The notes under the pieces are model-generated. The model ran no database searches. It was not told the origin of the DNA and worked only from the letters and a program-made list of their open reading frames with translations. This document shows positions 21,486-32,781 of a stretch of DNA of 64,000 nt, piece by piece. The DNA is from Rhodanobacter sp. B05 (GTDB taxonomy: Bacteria > Pseudomonadota > Gammaproteobacteria > Xanthomonadales > Rhodanobacteraceae): positions 62,001-126,000 of the forward strand of contig NZ_MUNU01000003.1 in the NCBI RefSeq assembly GCF_002001085.1, read 5' to 3'. Position 1 is the first letter of the stretch; the number at the start of each line of letters is the position of its first letter. The translations under genes were made by a program, and so were the position numbers.

Positions 21486-21782
21486 CTAGCGGGGCAGGGC
21501 GATCTTGGGCTCGTCGGTGTTGCGCCTGAACAACACCACGACATGGCCGATCTGGTGGATCTGCTCCGCCTGCGTCCCGGCAGTGAGTGTGTCGATCTGC
21601 GCCTGCCGCTCGTCCTTGTCGCCGCCGGAGAGTTTCACTTTCACCAGCTCGTGGATCTCCAGCGCCTGGCCAAGTTCCTTCACCACCGCTTCGGTAGCGC
21701 CCTTGTTGCCCAGCAGCACCACCGGACTCAGGTCATGGGCGAGGCTGCGCAGGTAGCGGATCTGCGAGGAAGTAAGGGACAT
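21486..21782 (-). CDS. yhbY: YhbY-type CRM-domain RNA-binding protein
   Basis: 98 residues, cytoplasmic. A single CRM domain with the GNKGATE loop (residues 25-31) that follows the RxLAHDLxPVVLL segment; E. coli YhbY binds pre-50S ribosomal particles. Divergent from rlmE-ftsH, the same arrangement as in E. coli, with 80 bases between the two starts. Confidence 0.93.
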   Translation of the reverse strand: MSLTSSQIRYLRSLAHDLSPVVLLGNKGATEAVVKELGQALEIHELVKVKLSGGDKDERQAQIDTLTAGTQAEQIHQIGHVVVLFRRNTDEPKIALPR

Positions 21783-21862
21783 GTGGCGGGGCCCGATTCA
21801 CGGTCAATTGACTGCACAGGGTATCATGGGGCTGCCCATCCCTTCGATATGCCTCCCACCAC

Positions 21863-22508
21863 ATGGCCCGCAGCAAGAGCAGCGCAGTCTGGCTGCGCGA
21901 ACATTTCAACGACGAATATGTGAAGAAAGCCCAGGCCGAGGGCTTGCGTTCGCGTGCGGTATACAAGCTGGAGGAACTGATCGAGCGCGACCGGCTGCTG
22001 AAGCCGGGCATCAACGTGGTGGACCTCGGCGCGGCGCCGGGCAGCTGGTCGCAACTGGTGCGCAACCGGCTCGGCGACAGCGGCAAGGTGTTCGCGCTGG
22101 ATATCCTGCCGATGCAGAGCATCGCCGGCGTGGATTTCCTGCAGGGCGATTTCCGTGAGGAGTCGGTATTGCGCGAACTGGAGGCCCGGCTGGAGGGGCA
22201 TCAGCTGGATCTTGTACTGTGCGATCTGGCCCCCAATATGAGTGGTGTGGCGTTGGCCGACCAGATCCGGGCGATGGCTCTGGCCGAGCTGGCGCTGGAT
22301 TTCAGTCGACAGTGGCTCAAGCCAGGCGGCTCCTTTCTGATCAAGCTGTTCCAGGGAGTCGGCTTTGACGATTATTTGCGCAGCTTGCGCGCAGACTTCA
22401 GTCGCGTGACCATGCGTAAACCCAAGGCCTCGCGTGCCCGTTCGCGCGAGGTGTATGCACTGGCGACCGGGCGCAAGCCCACCGCGGTGCCACCGGCGAG
22501 AACCGTGC

Positions 22509-22516
<8 letters not shown>
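21863..22516 (+). CDS. rlmE: 23S rRNA (uridine-2552-2'-O-)-methyltransferase
   Basis: 217 residues. Methylates the ribose of U2552 in the 50S A-site using S-adenosylmethionine. K-D-K-E catalytic residues are visible: K in [12 protein letters not shown] in [12 protein letters not shown] in SFLIKLFQG and E in RSREVYALA; the SAM loop is [14 protein letters not shown]. Full length. The C-terminus overlaps the ftsH start by eight bases, the usual rlmE-ftsH operon. Confidence 0.96.
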
Positions 22517-24464
<1,948 letters not shown>

Positions 24465-24512
24465 CGGATTTGGACGGCCATACCAGGCCGTGGAGCAGAA
24501 GGTTCGGCATGA

Positions 24513-24543
24513 CGGGAAGGGCGGCCATTGGCCGCCCTTCCCG
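24513..24543 (+). terminator. strong hairpin after ftsH
   Basis: CGGGAAGGGCGGCC (24513-24526) pairs perfectly with GGCCGCCCTTCCCG (24530-24543) around ATT: 14 GC-rich pairs. The T-tract is missing, so it may pause or stabilise the ftsH transcript rather than terminate by itself. Confidence 0.6.
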
Positions 24544-24617
24544 CGTCGGGGTCAGACGGAGGCCGGTCTTGTCCGGGCGACATCGCGCGTTTCGACGAAG
24601 AAATTTCAAGAAAAAGG

Positions 24618-24646
24618 TTGACGCATGCGCGCGGAGCCTGAATAAT
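24618..24646 (+). promoter_or_regulatory. sigma-70 promoter of the five-tRNA operon
   Basis: TTGACG (24618-24623), 17-base spacer, AATAAT (24641-24646); ten of twelve consensus positions. It is placed about 65 bases upstream of tRNA-Arg, and a GC-rich stretch follows the -10, as in stable-RNA promoters. Confidence 0.75.
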
Positions 24647-24710
24647 TCCGCTCCTTGCTTCAGTGCTTCGATGCCAAGGCATCTAACGCATGGGGCGAAG
24701 GTTTTTCAGT

Positions 24711-24787
24711 GCGCCCGTAGCTCAGTTGGATAGAGTACCTGGCTACGAACTAGGTGGTCGGGAGTTCGAATCTCTCCGGGCGCACCA
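24711..24787 (+). tRNA. tRNA-Arg(ACG)
   Basis: 77 nt including encoded CCA. Acceptor GCGCCCG pairs with CGGGCGC; anticodon loop CTACGAA gives ACG (A34 is expected to be inosine). T-loop GTTCGAATC is standard. First of five tRNAs in one transcript. Confidence 0.97.
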
Positions 24788-24967
24788 TTTTTATTCGGCG
24801 AGGCGGGGTGCTTGCACCCCGTTTTGTTTTCATCGCGGCGAGTGCTTTGTCGCGGTGAGGACGATGGGTTCAGACGACATGGTGTGCTTCATACGGATTG
24901 ACTGAGCAAGGCGTCACCCGTAACATTTCAAGGCTTCGGTGGCGAACGCGATCGAGGATTCGGAAAG

Positions 24968-25044
24968 CGGGGTATAGCTCAGTCTGGTAGAGCGTTGCGT
25001 TTGGGACGCAAAAGTCGGGGGTTCGAATCCCTCTGCCCCGACCA
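24968..25044 (+). tRNA. tRNA-Pro(TGG)
   Basis: 77 nt including CCA. Acceptor CGGGGTA pairs with TGCCCCG; anticodon loop TTTGGGA gives TGG. Lies 180 bases after tRNA-Arg(ACG); the gap holds no gene. Confidence 0.97.
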
Positions 25045-25069
25045 GCAACATGTTCTACTGGTGATGACT

Positions 25070-25146
25070 GCGCTTGTAGCTCAACCGGATAGAGCATCGG
25101 CCTTCTAAGCCGAGGGTTGCAGGTTCGAATCCTGTCGGGCGCGCCA
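25070..25146 (+). tRNA. tRNA-Arg(TCT)
   Basis: 77 nt including CCA. Acceptor GCGCTTG pairs with CGGGCGC with two G-T pairs; anticodon loop CTTCTAA gives TCT. Confidence 0.96.
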
Positions 25147-25158
25147 GTATCAAACGAT

Positions 25159-25236
25159 GGTGGATGTAGCTCAGCTGGTTAGAGTCCCGGATTGTGATTC
25201 CGGTTGTCGTGGGTTCGAATCCCATCATCCACCCCA
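25159..25236 (+). tRNA. tRNA-His(GTG)
   Basis: 78 nt including CCA and the extra G at position -1 (25159) that pairs with C at the discriminator, the histidine identity element. Anticodon loop TTGTGAT gives GTG. Confidence 0.97.
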
Positions 25237-25271
25237 GTTTCACCCCGGTTTCCGGGTACATCCCAGTCAAT

Positions 25272-25347
<76 letters not shown>

Positions 25348-25353
25348 TACAAG

Positions 25354-25392
25354 GCAAAACGCCGGTCGCTTGCGATCGGCGTTTTGCTTTAC
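25354..25392 (+). terminator. intrinsic terminator of the tRNA operon
   Basis: GCAAAACGCCG at 25354-25364 pairs with CGGCGTTTTGC at 25377-25387, extended inward, and the stem is followed by TTT. Classic rho-independent form. Confidence 0.85.
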
Positions 25393-25490
25393 GCGTTGAA
25401 AGCCGATGGCACACAGGGCAGGTGGTGGATCGGGTTGTGCCAGGCAGTTCGCTGCTGCTGGAACACGCGGAACCTCACCTTTCGGCGCGC

Positions 25491-25520
25491 TTGTGCTGCA
25501 AGGTGGTGCAACCGTAAAAT
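25491..25520 (+). promoter_or_regulatory. weak candidate promoter upstream of tRNA-Leu and tig
   Basis: TTGTGC (25491-25496), 18-base spacer, TAAAAT (25515-25520). The -10 is good (five of six) but the -35 matches only three positions. Nothing else is recognisable in the 25393-25659 stretch. Confidence 0.3.
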
Positions 25521-25659
25521 GGCTCGCTTTCGCATAAGGGAATCATCGACTTAGGCGGATGTGGCTGAAGGGGCTTGGTGCGGCTTTCCGCTTTCGCCTG
25601 GCGGATCGGAAATTGGCTTCAATGCCCTGTAGTTACGTGCGTTTGACAAGAATGGCAAG

Positions 25660-25744
25660 GCGAGAGTGGCGGAATTGGTAGACGCACCAGATTTAGGTTC
25701 TGGCGGTTAACCCCGTGGGGGTTCGAGTCCCCCCTTTCGCACCA
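25660..25744 (+). tRNA. tRNA-Leu(TAG)
   Basis: 85 nt including CCA, with the long variable arm of class II tRNAs. Acceptor GCGAGAG pairs with CTTTCGC; anticodon loop TTTAGGT gives TAG. It lies 92 bases upstream of tig. Confidence 0.97.
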
Positions 25745-25836
25745 TGCCCCGGTGGTTTTCTTGTTTTTTTTCAGGCGGCATGGCCGCCATGGCGCCTGTG
25801 GCAGGGCCACAACATCAAGCAGTACCAGGAGACGTC

Positions 25837-27129
25837 ATGCAGGTTTCGGTTGAGAATGTCGGTTCGCTGGAGCGCAAGCTCACGGTGAAGTTTCCCGCGG
25901 AGCGGTTCGAGACGCAGGTCAGTGCGCGGATCGCGGAAATGGGCCGCACGGTTCGTTTGAAGGGTTTTCGGCCAGGCAAGGTGCCGGCGACGGTGATCAA
26001 GCAGCGCTTCGGCGAGCAGGTGCGCGGCGAAGTGTTGTCCGACCTGATCGGCAGCACACTGCGCGAGGCCGTGGAACAGGAAAAGCTGCAGCCGATCGCG
26101 AACCCGGCGATCAATACCACCGGCAGGCCCGAGAACGGCGAGATCGCCTATACCGCGACGTTCGAGATCATGCCGGCGTTCCCGGAGATCGACGTCTCCA
26201 CGCTGGAAATCCATCGCGCGACGGCGGAAGTCACCGACGCCGACATCGACCGGATGCTGGAAACGCTGCGTCTGCAGCGGCGCAGTTTCGAGGAGGTGGA
26301 GCGCGCCTCGGCCGAAGGCGATTTCGTGATGTTCGAGTACGCTGCCGTGACGGGTGACTATCGCTTCCCGGCCGAGGGTCAGGAGCGCGCCGGCAGCGTG
26401 CTGGGTTCGGGCACCTTGTTCGCCGCGCTGGACGAGGCCCTGACCGGCCACCAGGCTGGCGACAAGTTCGATGCAGAGATCGCGTTTCCGCAAGATTTCC
26501 GCAATGAGCAACTGGCAGGCAAGACCGCCGAGGTCAATTTCCACGTGATCAAGGTGCAGGAACCGAAACTGCCCGAGATCGATGGTGAGTTTGCCAAGCT
26601 GTTCGGTATCGAGGACGGCGACCTGGAGACATTCCGCAAGGAAGTCCGTGCGAACCTGGAGCGCGAGCTGAAGGCTGCCTTGATGGCGCGTCTGAAGTCC
26701 GAGGTGGCGGAAAAACTCGCCGATGCGCACGGTGAACTGGACGTTCCGAAGATGATGGTGCAGGCCGAGGCGCGCACGCTAGCGGCAGGCAGCGTCCCGC
26801 AGGGCCAGCAGCCTCCACCGCAGTTGATCGACGCTGCCATGCCGATGGCCCGCAAGCGCGTGATCGCGGGCCTGCTGATGGGTGAGGTTGCGCGCAAGCA
26901 GGAGCTCAAGATCGATCGCAAGCGTATCGCCGAGCAACTGGCCGCGATTGCCTCGACCTACGAGGAGCCTGAACAGGTCATTGAACTCTACAACGGCGAC
27001 CCCCAGTTGATGTCCGGGCTGCAGAATCGCGTGATGGAAGATCAGGTAGCCGAGTGGGTGGCCGAGCATGCCAGGACCACCCGGCACGATCTGAGTTTCG
27101 ACGATGTGATGCGCCCGGCCAACACCTGA
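25837..27129 (+). CDS. tig: trigger factor (ribosome-bound chaperone, FKBP-type)
   Basis: 430 residues, cytoplasmic. Binds near the ribosome exit tunnel and folds nascent chains. The N-terminal ribosome-binding domain has the GFRPGKVP signature at about residues 43-50; the middle FKBP-like isomerase domain is near 150-245; the C-terminal helical domain follows. ATG at 25837 is chosen for the AGGAGA ribosome site (25827-25832) and because the family starts MQVSVE; an upstream in-frame ATG at the tRNA-Leu end would add 31 residues of no family match. First gene of tig-clpP-clpX-lon. Confidence 0.96.
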   Translation: MQVSVENVGSLERKLTVKFPAERFETQVSARIAEMGRTVRLKGFRPGKVPATVIKQRFGEQVRGEVLSDLIGSTLREAVEQEKLQPIANPAINTTGRPENGEIAYTATFEIMPAFPEIDVSTLEIHRATAEVTDADIDRMLETLRLQRRSFEEVERASAEGDFVMFEYAAVTGDYRFPAEGQERAGSVLGSGTLFAALDEALTGHQAGDKFDAEIAFPQDFRNEQLAGKTAEVNFHVIKVQEPKLPEIDGEFAKLFGIEDGDLETFRKEVRANLERELKAALMARLKSEVAEKLADAHGELDVPKMMVQAEARTLAAGSVPQGQQPPPQLIDAAMPMARKRVIAGLLMGEVARKQELKIDRKRIAEQLAAIASTYEEPEQVIELYNGDPQLMSGLQNRVMEDQVAEWVAEHARTTRHDLSFDDVMRPANT

Positions 27130-27168
27130 GCGAGTATCGTCAGGTCCATCCACTCAAACGCCGCGAGC

Positions 27169-27798
27169 ATGACCATGGATCCCATCACGAATCTCAACCT
27201 GGTACCGATGGTCGTCGAGCAGACTGCCCGCGGTGAGCGCTCCTACGACATCTACTCGCGCCTGTTGAAGGAACGGGTGATCTTTCTGGTGGGCGAGGTC
27301 AATGACCAGGTCGCCAACCTGATCGTGGCGCAGATGTTGTTCCTGGAGTCGGAGAATCCGGACAAGGACATCAATTTCTACATCAACAGTCCCGGTGGGG
27401 CGGTCACCGCCGGGCTGGCGATCTACGACACCATGCAGTTCATCAAGCCGAACGTCAGCACCATGTGCATCGGCCAGGCCTGCAGCATGGGCTCGTTCCT
27501 GCTGATGGCCGGGGCCAAGGGCAAGCGGTTCGCGTTGCCCAACTCGCGCATCATGATCCACCAGCCGTCGGGCGGGGCGCAGGGTCAGGCGACCGATATC
27601 GAGATTCAGGCGCGCGAGATCCTGTACATCCGTGAGCGTTTGAACAAGTTGTATGTCCAGCACACCGGCCAGCCGCTGGAGAAGATCGAGCTGGACATGG
27701 AGCGCGACCGCTTCATGAGCCCGGTGGACGCAAAGGCTTACGGCCTGATCGACGAGGTGCTCGACAAGCGCGCCGGCGAAACGGTCAAATCGGCCTGA
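27169..27798 (+). CDS. clpP: ATP-dependent Clp protease, proteolytic subunit
   Basis: 209 residues, cytoplasmic tetradecameric serine peptidase. Triad: Ser in GQACSMGSF, His in MIHQPSGG, Asp in ELDMERDRF. The more usual GQAASMGAF is replaced by GQACSMGSF, a conservative change. It starts at ATG 27169, or six bases later at MDPITN. Works with ClpX encoded downstream, 110 bases away past a terminator-like hairpin. Confidence 0.97.
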   Translation: MTMDPITNLNLVPMVVEQTARGERSYDIYSRLLKERVIFLVGEVNDQVANLIVAQMLFLESENPDKDINFYINSPGGAVTAGLAIYDTMQFIKPNVSTMCIGQACSMGSFLLMAGAKGKRFALPNSRIMIHQPSGGAQGQATDIEIQAREILYIRERLNKLYVQHTGQPLEKIELDMERDRFMSPVDAKAYGLIDEVLDKRAGETVKSA

Positions 27799-27828
27799 TT
27801 TCCACGTTCTACCCACGAGCCGTGAAGC

Positions 27829-27860
27829 GGGCTCTGCGTCTGGGTGCAGACGCGGAGCCC
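27829..27860 (+). terminator. hairpin between clpP and clpX
   Basis: GGGCTCTGCGTCT (27829-27841) pairs with AGACGCGGAGCCC (27848-27860), with one T-G pair, around the loop GGGTGC. Thirteen pairs, followed by TGTGTT, so termination is probably partial. Confidence 0.65.
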
Positions 27861-27907
27861 TGTGTTATTCTCGCGGCGCATCCAGATTTACCAGCGGGAT
27901 CGAAAGT

Positions 27908-29203
27908 ATGAGCGACGACCGGCAGGGGCGTTCCAGCGACAGCGGCAAGATTCTCTATTGCTCGTTCTGTGGCAAGAGTCAGCACGAGGTGCGCAAGCTG
28001 ATTGCGGGTCCGTCCGTGTTCATCTGCGACGAATGCGTGGAGCTGTGCAACGACATCATCCGTGAGGAACTGGAAGAGAAAGCCGCTTCCGGCCGTACCC
28101 AACTGCCCAAACCCAAGGAGATCCGCGAATCGCTGGATCAGTACGTGGTGGGTCAGACCCGCGCCAAGAAGGCGTTGGCCGTGGCGGTGTACAACCACTA
28201 CAAGCGGATCGAGTCGCGCCAGAAGAGCGACGACATCGAGCTGGGCAAATCCAACATCCTGCTGATCGGTCCGACCGGTTCGGGCAAGACGCTGCTGGCC
28301 GAAACGCTGGCGCGCCTGCTCAACGTGCCGTTCACCATCGCCGATGCCACCACGCTCACCGAAGCGGGCTATGTGGGCGAGGATGTCGAGAACATCATCC
28401 AGAAGCTGCTGCAGAAGTGCGACTACGACGTCGACAAGGCGCAGTCGGGCATCGTCTACATCGACGAAATCGACAAGATCTCGCGCAAGAGCGAGAACCC
28501 GTCGATCACCCGCGACGTGTCGGGCGAAGGCGTGCAGCAGGCACTGCTGAAGCTGATCGAAGGCACCCTGGCTTCGGTGCCGCCGCAGGGCGGGCGCAAG
28601 CATCCGCAGCAGGAGTTCCTGCAGGTCGATACCAAGAACATCCTGTTCATCTGCGGCGGTGCGTTTGCCGGCCTGGAAAAAGTCATCCAGCAGCGCTCGG
28701 AGAACACCAGCATCGGCTTCTCGGCCGAAGTGCGCAGCAAGGAGCGCACCGAGAATCTGGGCAAGGTGCTGGCCGACGTGGAGCCCGCCGATCTGGTGCG
28801 CTTCGGCCTGATTCCCGAATTCGTTGGGCGCTTGCCGGTGGTGGCCACATTGGACGAGCTGGATGAGGCGGCACTGGTGAAGATCCTCACCGAGCCGAAG
28901 AATGCAGTCACCAAGCAGTTCAAGAAGCTGTTCGAGATGGAGGAAGTGGAACTCGAGTTCCGCCCCGAAGCCTTGCAGGCGATTGCCAAGAAGGCGCTGA
29001 AGCGCAAGACCGGCGCGCGCGGCCTGCGCACGATCCTGGAGCAGGTGTTGCTCGATACCATGTACGAGCTGCCTTCGCTGGAGCATGTCAGCAAGGTGGT
29101 GGTGGACGACGCGGTGATCGATGGGCAAGCCGAGCCTTATCTGATCTATCGAGGCAACCTGCAGCAGCGTGTCGCGGGCGATGGTGGCGACGCCGCTGCC
29201 TGA
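27908..29203 (+). CDS. clpX: ClpX, ATPase and specificity subunit of ClpXP
   Basis: 431 residues. Hexameric AAA+ unfoldase that recognises tagged substrates and feeds ClpP. The N-terminal C4 zinc domain (CSFCGKSQ...CDEC) spans about residues 18-46. Walker A is GPTGSGKT at about 120, Walker [11 protein letters not shown]; the ClpP-binding loop has IGF at the SIGFSAEV segment. Length standard. Confidence 0.98.
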   Translation: MSDDRQGRSSDSGKILYCSFCGKSQHEVRKLIAGPSVFICDECVELCNDIIREELEEKAASGRTQLPKPKEIRESLDQYVVGQTRAKKALAVAVYNHYKRIESRQKSDDIELGKSNILLIGPTGSGKTLLAETLARLLNVPFTIADATTLTEAGYVGEDVENIIQKLLQKCDYDVDKAQSGIVYIDEIDKISRKSENPSITRDVSGEGVQQALLKLIEGTLASVPPQGGRKHPQQEFLQVDTKNILFICGGAFAGLEKVIQQRSENTSIGFSAEVRSKERTENLGKVLADVEPADLVRFGLIPEFVGRLPVVATLDELDEAALVKILTEPKNAVTKQFKKLFEMEEVELEFRPEALQAIAKKALKRKTGARGLRTILEQVLLDTMYELPSLEHVSKVVVDDAVIDGQAEPYLIYRGNLQQRVAGDGGDAAA

Positions 29204-29226
29204 CCCATCTTCACGCCTGAAACCCG

Positions 29227-29264
29227 CGCGGCTCCGGTGGCATCACCGGGGCCGCGTCGTTTTT
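29227..29264 (+). terminator. intrinsic terminator after clpX
   Basis: CGCGGCTCCGGTG (29227-29239) pairs with CACCGGGGCCGCG (29244-29256) with one T-G pair, loop GCAT, then TCGTTTTT. Good rho-independent form. Confidence 0.85.
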
Positions 29265-29279
29265 CGGGACGCCCCGCAC

Positions 29280-29307
29280 CTTGAGCAGCCGCCATTCGCC
29301 TCCACTT
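29280..29307 (+). promoter_or_regulatory. weak candidate sigma-32 promoter for lon
   Basis: CTTGAG (29280-29285), 13-base spacer, CCTCCACTT (29299-29307). This resembles CTTGAA-N13-CCCCATNT only partly. It is in the right place, 68 bases upstream of lon and downstream of the clpX terminator. Confidence 0.3.
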
Positions 29308-29374
29308 GACGTCTAGACGGGCCCGGCGCAGTGTCGGGACGAACCCCTATCAGAATCCGAGGAATCGCTTTTTC

Positions 29375-31849
29375 ATGGCCAAGCAAGCCCCCCTTCCCGT
29401 TGCGCTGGATGCTCTGCCGGTATTGCCCTTGCGCGATGTGGTGGTCTATCCGCACATGGTCATTCCGCTGTTTGTCGGCCGCGACAAGTCGATGCGTGCG
29501 CTGGAACGGGCGATGGAGGGTGAACGGCAGATCCTGCTGGTGGCCCAGAAGAGCCCGGATATCGATGATCCGGAGATTTCCGACCTGCATCAGGTAGGTA
29601 CCCTGGCTGGCGTCCTGCAACTGCTGAAACTGCCCGATGGCACAGTCAAGGTGCTGGTCGAGGGGCAATCCCGCGTGGCGGTCGAGGACTTCCAGGATTC
29701 CGACGGCATGCTGATGGCGCGCTCCCGTCTGATCGAGCCGGCCTACAACGCGAAGGAGCGTGAGCTGGACGTCGTTTCCCGCACCCTGATTTCGTTGTTC
29801 GAGCAACTGGTCAAACAGAGCCGCAAGTTGCCGCCGGAGGTGCTGGCCAGCCTGTCGGGCATCGATGATCCCTCGCGTGTCGCCGATTCCATCGCGGCGC
29901 ATCTTTCGGTTCGCATGGCCGACAAGCAGAAAGTGCTCGAGACGGCCGACGTCGGCAAGCGGCTGGAACTGTTGATCGGGTTGGTCGATGGCGAGATGGA
30001 CCTGCAGCAGGTGGAGAAGCGCATCCGCGGTCGGGTCAAGTCGCAGATGGAAAAGAGCCAGCGCGAGTACTACCTCAACGAGCAGATGAAGGCGATCCAG
30101 AAGGAACTGGGCGACAACGAGGACGGCCCGAACGAAGTCGAGGAACTGCAGAAGAAGATCGAGGCTGCAGGCATGCCCAAGGCGGTGCTCGGCAAGGCGC
30201 GTCAGGAGTTCAACAAGCTCAAGCAGATGTCGCCGATGTCGGCCGAGGCCACGGTGGTGCGCAACTACCTCGACTGGCTGGTTGGCGTCCCGTGGAAGAA
30301 ACGCAGCAAGGTACGCAAGGATCTGCAAATGGCACAGGAAGTGCTCGACGCCGACCATTTTGGCCTGGAGAAGGTCAAGGATCGCATCCTCGAATACCTC
30401 GCGGTGCAGCAGCGCGTGTCCGTCATGAAGGGTCCGATTCTGTGTCTGGTCGGGCCACCCGGTGTGGGCAAGACTTCGCTCGGGCAGTCGATTGCGAAGG
30501 CGACCAATCGCAAATTTGTGCGCATGAGCCTGGGCGGTGTGCGCGACGAGGCCGAAATCCGTGGCCATCGGCGTACCTATATCGGCTCGATGCCGGGCCG
30601 CATCGTGCAGAACATCAACAAGGCGGGTGCCAAGAATCCGCTGTTCGTGCTCGACGAGATCGACAAGATGTCGATGGATTTTCGCGGTGACCCCTCGTCG
30701 GCGCTGCTCGAAGTGCTCGACCCGGAGCAGAACCACGCGTTCAACGACCACTATCTGGAGGTCGATCTCGACCTGTCCGAGGTGATGTGGATAGCCACCG
30801 CGAACTCGTTGAATATTCCAGGTCCGTTGCTGGATCGCATGGAAGTCATCCGCATCCCCGGCTATACCGAGGACGAAAAGCTCGGCATCGCCCAGAAGTA
30901 TCTGGTGCCAAAGCAGCTCAAGGCGAACGGCCTGAAGGTGGAGGAACTCGGTGTCTCCGAAGATGCCTTGCGTGACATCGTGCGGTACTACACGCGCGAG
31001 TCGGGCGTGCGCAACCTGGAACGCGAAATTTCCAAGATTTGCCGCAAGGTGGTCAAGGAGCTGACCCTGGGTCAGGTGAAGAAAGCCAGGACCAAGGCAT
31101 CTCCCGCGAAGGTTTCCCGGAGCAAGGGCAAGTCCGCGCCGGACAGGGCCAAGGTGGAATCGGCCAACCTCGACCATTACCTGGGCGTGCGTCGTTTCGA
31201 TTTCGGTCGCAAGGAGTTGCAGAACGAAGTCGGCCTGGTCACCGGGCTGGCCTGGACCCAGGTGGGCGGCGAGCTGCTCAGCATCGAGGGCTCGGTCGTC
31301 GCGGGCAAGGGCCGGTTGGTGCACACCGGGCAATTGGGCGACGTCATGAAGGAGTCGATCCAGGCCGCGCTCTCGGTGGTGCGCGCGCGCGCCGACCGAC
31401 TGGGCATCGACCCGGAATTCCACCAGAAGCTGGATGTGCACATCCATGTGCCCGAGGGCGCCACGCCGAAGGACGGTCCCAGCGCAGGCATCGCCATGTG
31501 CACGGCGCTGGTGTCGGTATTGACCAAGGTGCCGGTGCGTTCCGAAGTGGCGATGACCGGGGAGATCACTCTGCGTGGCCGCGTGCTGCCGATCGGCGGT
31601 CTGAAGGAAAAGCTGCTGGCGGCACATCGTGGCGGCATCACCACGGTGATCATTCCGGAAGACAACAAGAAGGACCTTGCCGACATGCCGGCCAATATCA
31701 CCTCGTCGCTGGAGATCCATCCGGTGCGCTGGATCGATGAGGTTCTCGACATCGCCCTGGAGCGCCCATTGCAGCCCAAGCCCGCCAGCGAAACACCTCC
31801 TGCTGCCGTCTCGAGTGAGGCGGCCGAGGGTCACCCCCTGACCCATTGA
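29375..31849 (+). CDS. lon: Lon protease
   Basis: 824 residues, cytoplasmic ATP-dependent serine protease. N-terminal substrate-binding domain (about 15-210), coiled-coil segment, AAA+ domain with Walker A GPPGVGKT at about 360 and a C-terminal protease domain with the Ser/Lys dyad (Ser in KDGPSAGI at about 702, Lys in the [15 protein letters not shown] region). Slightly longer than E. coli Lon (784); some of the extra length is a Lys/Ser-rich linker ([19 protein letters not shown]) between ATPase and protease domains. ATG at 29375 follows CGAGGA (29358-29363) and matches the family start; an upstream in-frame start is rejected. Confidence 0.97.
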   Translation: MAKQAPLPVALDALPVLPLRDVVVYPHMVIPLFVGRDKSMRALERAMEGERQILLVAQKSPDIDDPEISDLHQVGTLAGVLQLLKLPDGTVKVLVEGQSRVAVEDFQDSDGMLMARSRLIEPAYNAKERELDVVSRTLISLFEQLVKQSRKLPPEVLASLSGIDDPSRVADSIAAHLSVRMADKQKVLETADVGKRLELLIGLVDGEMDLQQVEKRIRGRVKSQMEKSQREYYLNEQMKAIQKELGDNEDGPNEVEELQKKIEAAGMPKAVLGKARQEFNKLKQMSPMSAEATVVRNYLDWLVGVPWKKRSKVRKDLQMAQEVLDADHFGLEKVKDRILEYLAVQQRVSVMKGPILCLVGPPGVGKTSLGQSIAKATNRKFVRMSLGGVRDEAEIRGHRRTYIGSMPGRIVQNINKAGAKNPLFVLDEIDKMSMDFRGDPSSALLEVLDPEQNHAFNDHYLEVDLDLSEVMWIATANSLNIPGPLLDRMEVIRIPGYTEDEKLGIAQKYLVPKQLKANGLKVEELGVSEDALRDIVRYYTRESGVRNLEREISKICRKVVKELTLGQVKKARTKASPAKVSRSKGKSAPDRAKVESANLDHYLGVRRFDFGRKELQNEVGLVTGLAWTQVGGELLSIEGSVVAGKGRLVHTGQLGDVMKESIQAALSVVRARADRLGIDPEFHQKLDVHIHVPEGATPKDGPSAGIAMCTALVSVLTKVPVRSEVAMTGEITLRGRVLPIGGLKEKLLAAHRGGITTVIIPEDNKKDLADMPANITSSLEIHPVRWIDEVLDIALERPLQPKPASETPPAAVSSEAAEGHPLTH

Positions 31850-32191
31850 TCCGATGCAGTCGATCCGATCCGATCACGTCGATCCGCTTGGCGTGGTTGG
31901 GTCGTGTTTCGCTTTTTTCGCCGTCGGTCGAAGAAGATGCGGTCTAGTCCTCCCGCATCCGTTTTGCAAGCGGTTTTGCGCGGGGGCGAATTGACGGAAA
32001 CGTTGCTGTGTCTTGTGTTGCGGATTGCGGCAAGGCACTGGTATAAAGGCGTTACCGCAGCCCCTGTGTTGCCTGACAGTGCAGCGATGCGGGGTTGCGT
32101 TACGGCCCTGGCAACAGCCAACCATCCATGTCGGCGATGCCTGTCCTCGAGATGGGTCACGCTGGCGACATCCGAACAAGGGAGTTTTTCA
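31850..32191 (+). other. 342-base region between lon and the HU gene
   Basis: No gene seen. The first part contains tandem GATCCGATC-like repeats just after lon (about 31850-31882). The rest is more AT-rich and holds the candidate HU promoter listed separately, leaving a leader of about 140 bases before the HU start. Confidence 0.5.
32018..32047 (+). promoter_or_regulatory. candidate sigma-70 promoter of the HU gene
   Basis: TTGCGG (32018-32023), 18-base spacer, TATAAA (32042-32047), with TG one base before the -10. A second TTGACG at 31991 has no good -10 partner. Confidence 0.5.
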
Positions 32192-32464
32192 ATGAACAAA
32201 ACCGATCTGATCAATGCCATCGCCGAAAAGGCCGAGCTGACCAAGGCTGACGCGGGCCGCGCACTGGAAGCCTATCTGGAGGCCGTGCAGAAGTCGTTGA
32301 AGAAGGGTGAGGATGTCTCGGTGGTGGGCTTCGGTACGTTCACGGTCCGCAAGCGCGCTGCGCGTACCGGCCGCAACCCGCGCACCAACGAAACGATCAA
32401 GATCAAGGCCTCGAAAGTGCCCGCGTTCAAGGCTGGCAAGAGCCTAAAGGATGCCCTAAACTAA
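32192..32464 (+). CDS. hupB: DNA-binding protein HU
   Basis: 90 residues, nucleoid protein that bends DNA. The full HU fold is visible: helical N-terminus ([18 protein letters not shown]), [22 protein letters not shown] with the beta arms that grip the minor groove, and the C-terminal helix. AAGGGAG (32178-32184) is the ribosome site. Located downstream of lon as in E. coli, and followed 20 bases later by tRNA-Val, which may be read through from the same promoter. Confidence 0.97.
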   Translation: MNKTDLINAIAEKAELTKADAGRALEAYLEAVQKSLKKGEDVSVVGFGTFTVRKRAARTGRNPRTNETIKIKASKVPAFKAGKSLKDALN

Positions 32465-32484
32465 GCGGCTTGCGCTTGGTTTTG

Positions 32485-32559
<75 letters not shown>

Positions 32560-32567
32560 GATAGTGC

Positions 32568-32644
32568 GGAGTGGTAGTTCAGTTGGTTAGAATGCTGGCC
32601 TGTCACGCCGGAGGTCGCGGGTTCGAGTCCCGTCCACTCCGCCA
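32568..32644 (+). tRNA. tRNA-Asp(GTC), copy 1
   Basis: 77 nt including CCA. Acceptor GGAGTGG pairs with CCACTCC, discriminator G; anticodon loop CTGTCAC gives GTC. Identical to the minus-strand copy at 46760-46836. Confidence 0.97.
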
Positions 32645-32651
32645 CATTTCG

Positions 32652-32681
32652 CAAGGGCGCCCGTGTGGCGCCCTTGTCGTT
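32652..32681 (+). terminator. terminator after the Val-Asp tRNA pair
   Basis: CAAGGGCGCC (32652-32661) pairs with GGCGCCCTTG (32667-32676) around CGTGT, followed by TCGTTT. Confidence 0.75.
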
Positions 32682-32781
32682 TGAGTCAAGCGCGTTCGGG
32701 GTGTGCTGCTGGCAGCCCGACGCACACCGGTGAGGCGCCCAGCGCCTTGCGCGCTTTCAACCACGTTGCGGGAAGTAGGCA

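Noticed and set aside
25643..25648. TTGACA as -35 of tRNA-Leu
   Set aside because: Only 12 bases before the tRNA, so it would place the start site inside the gene.
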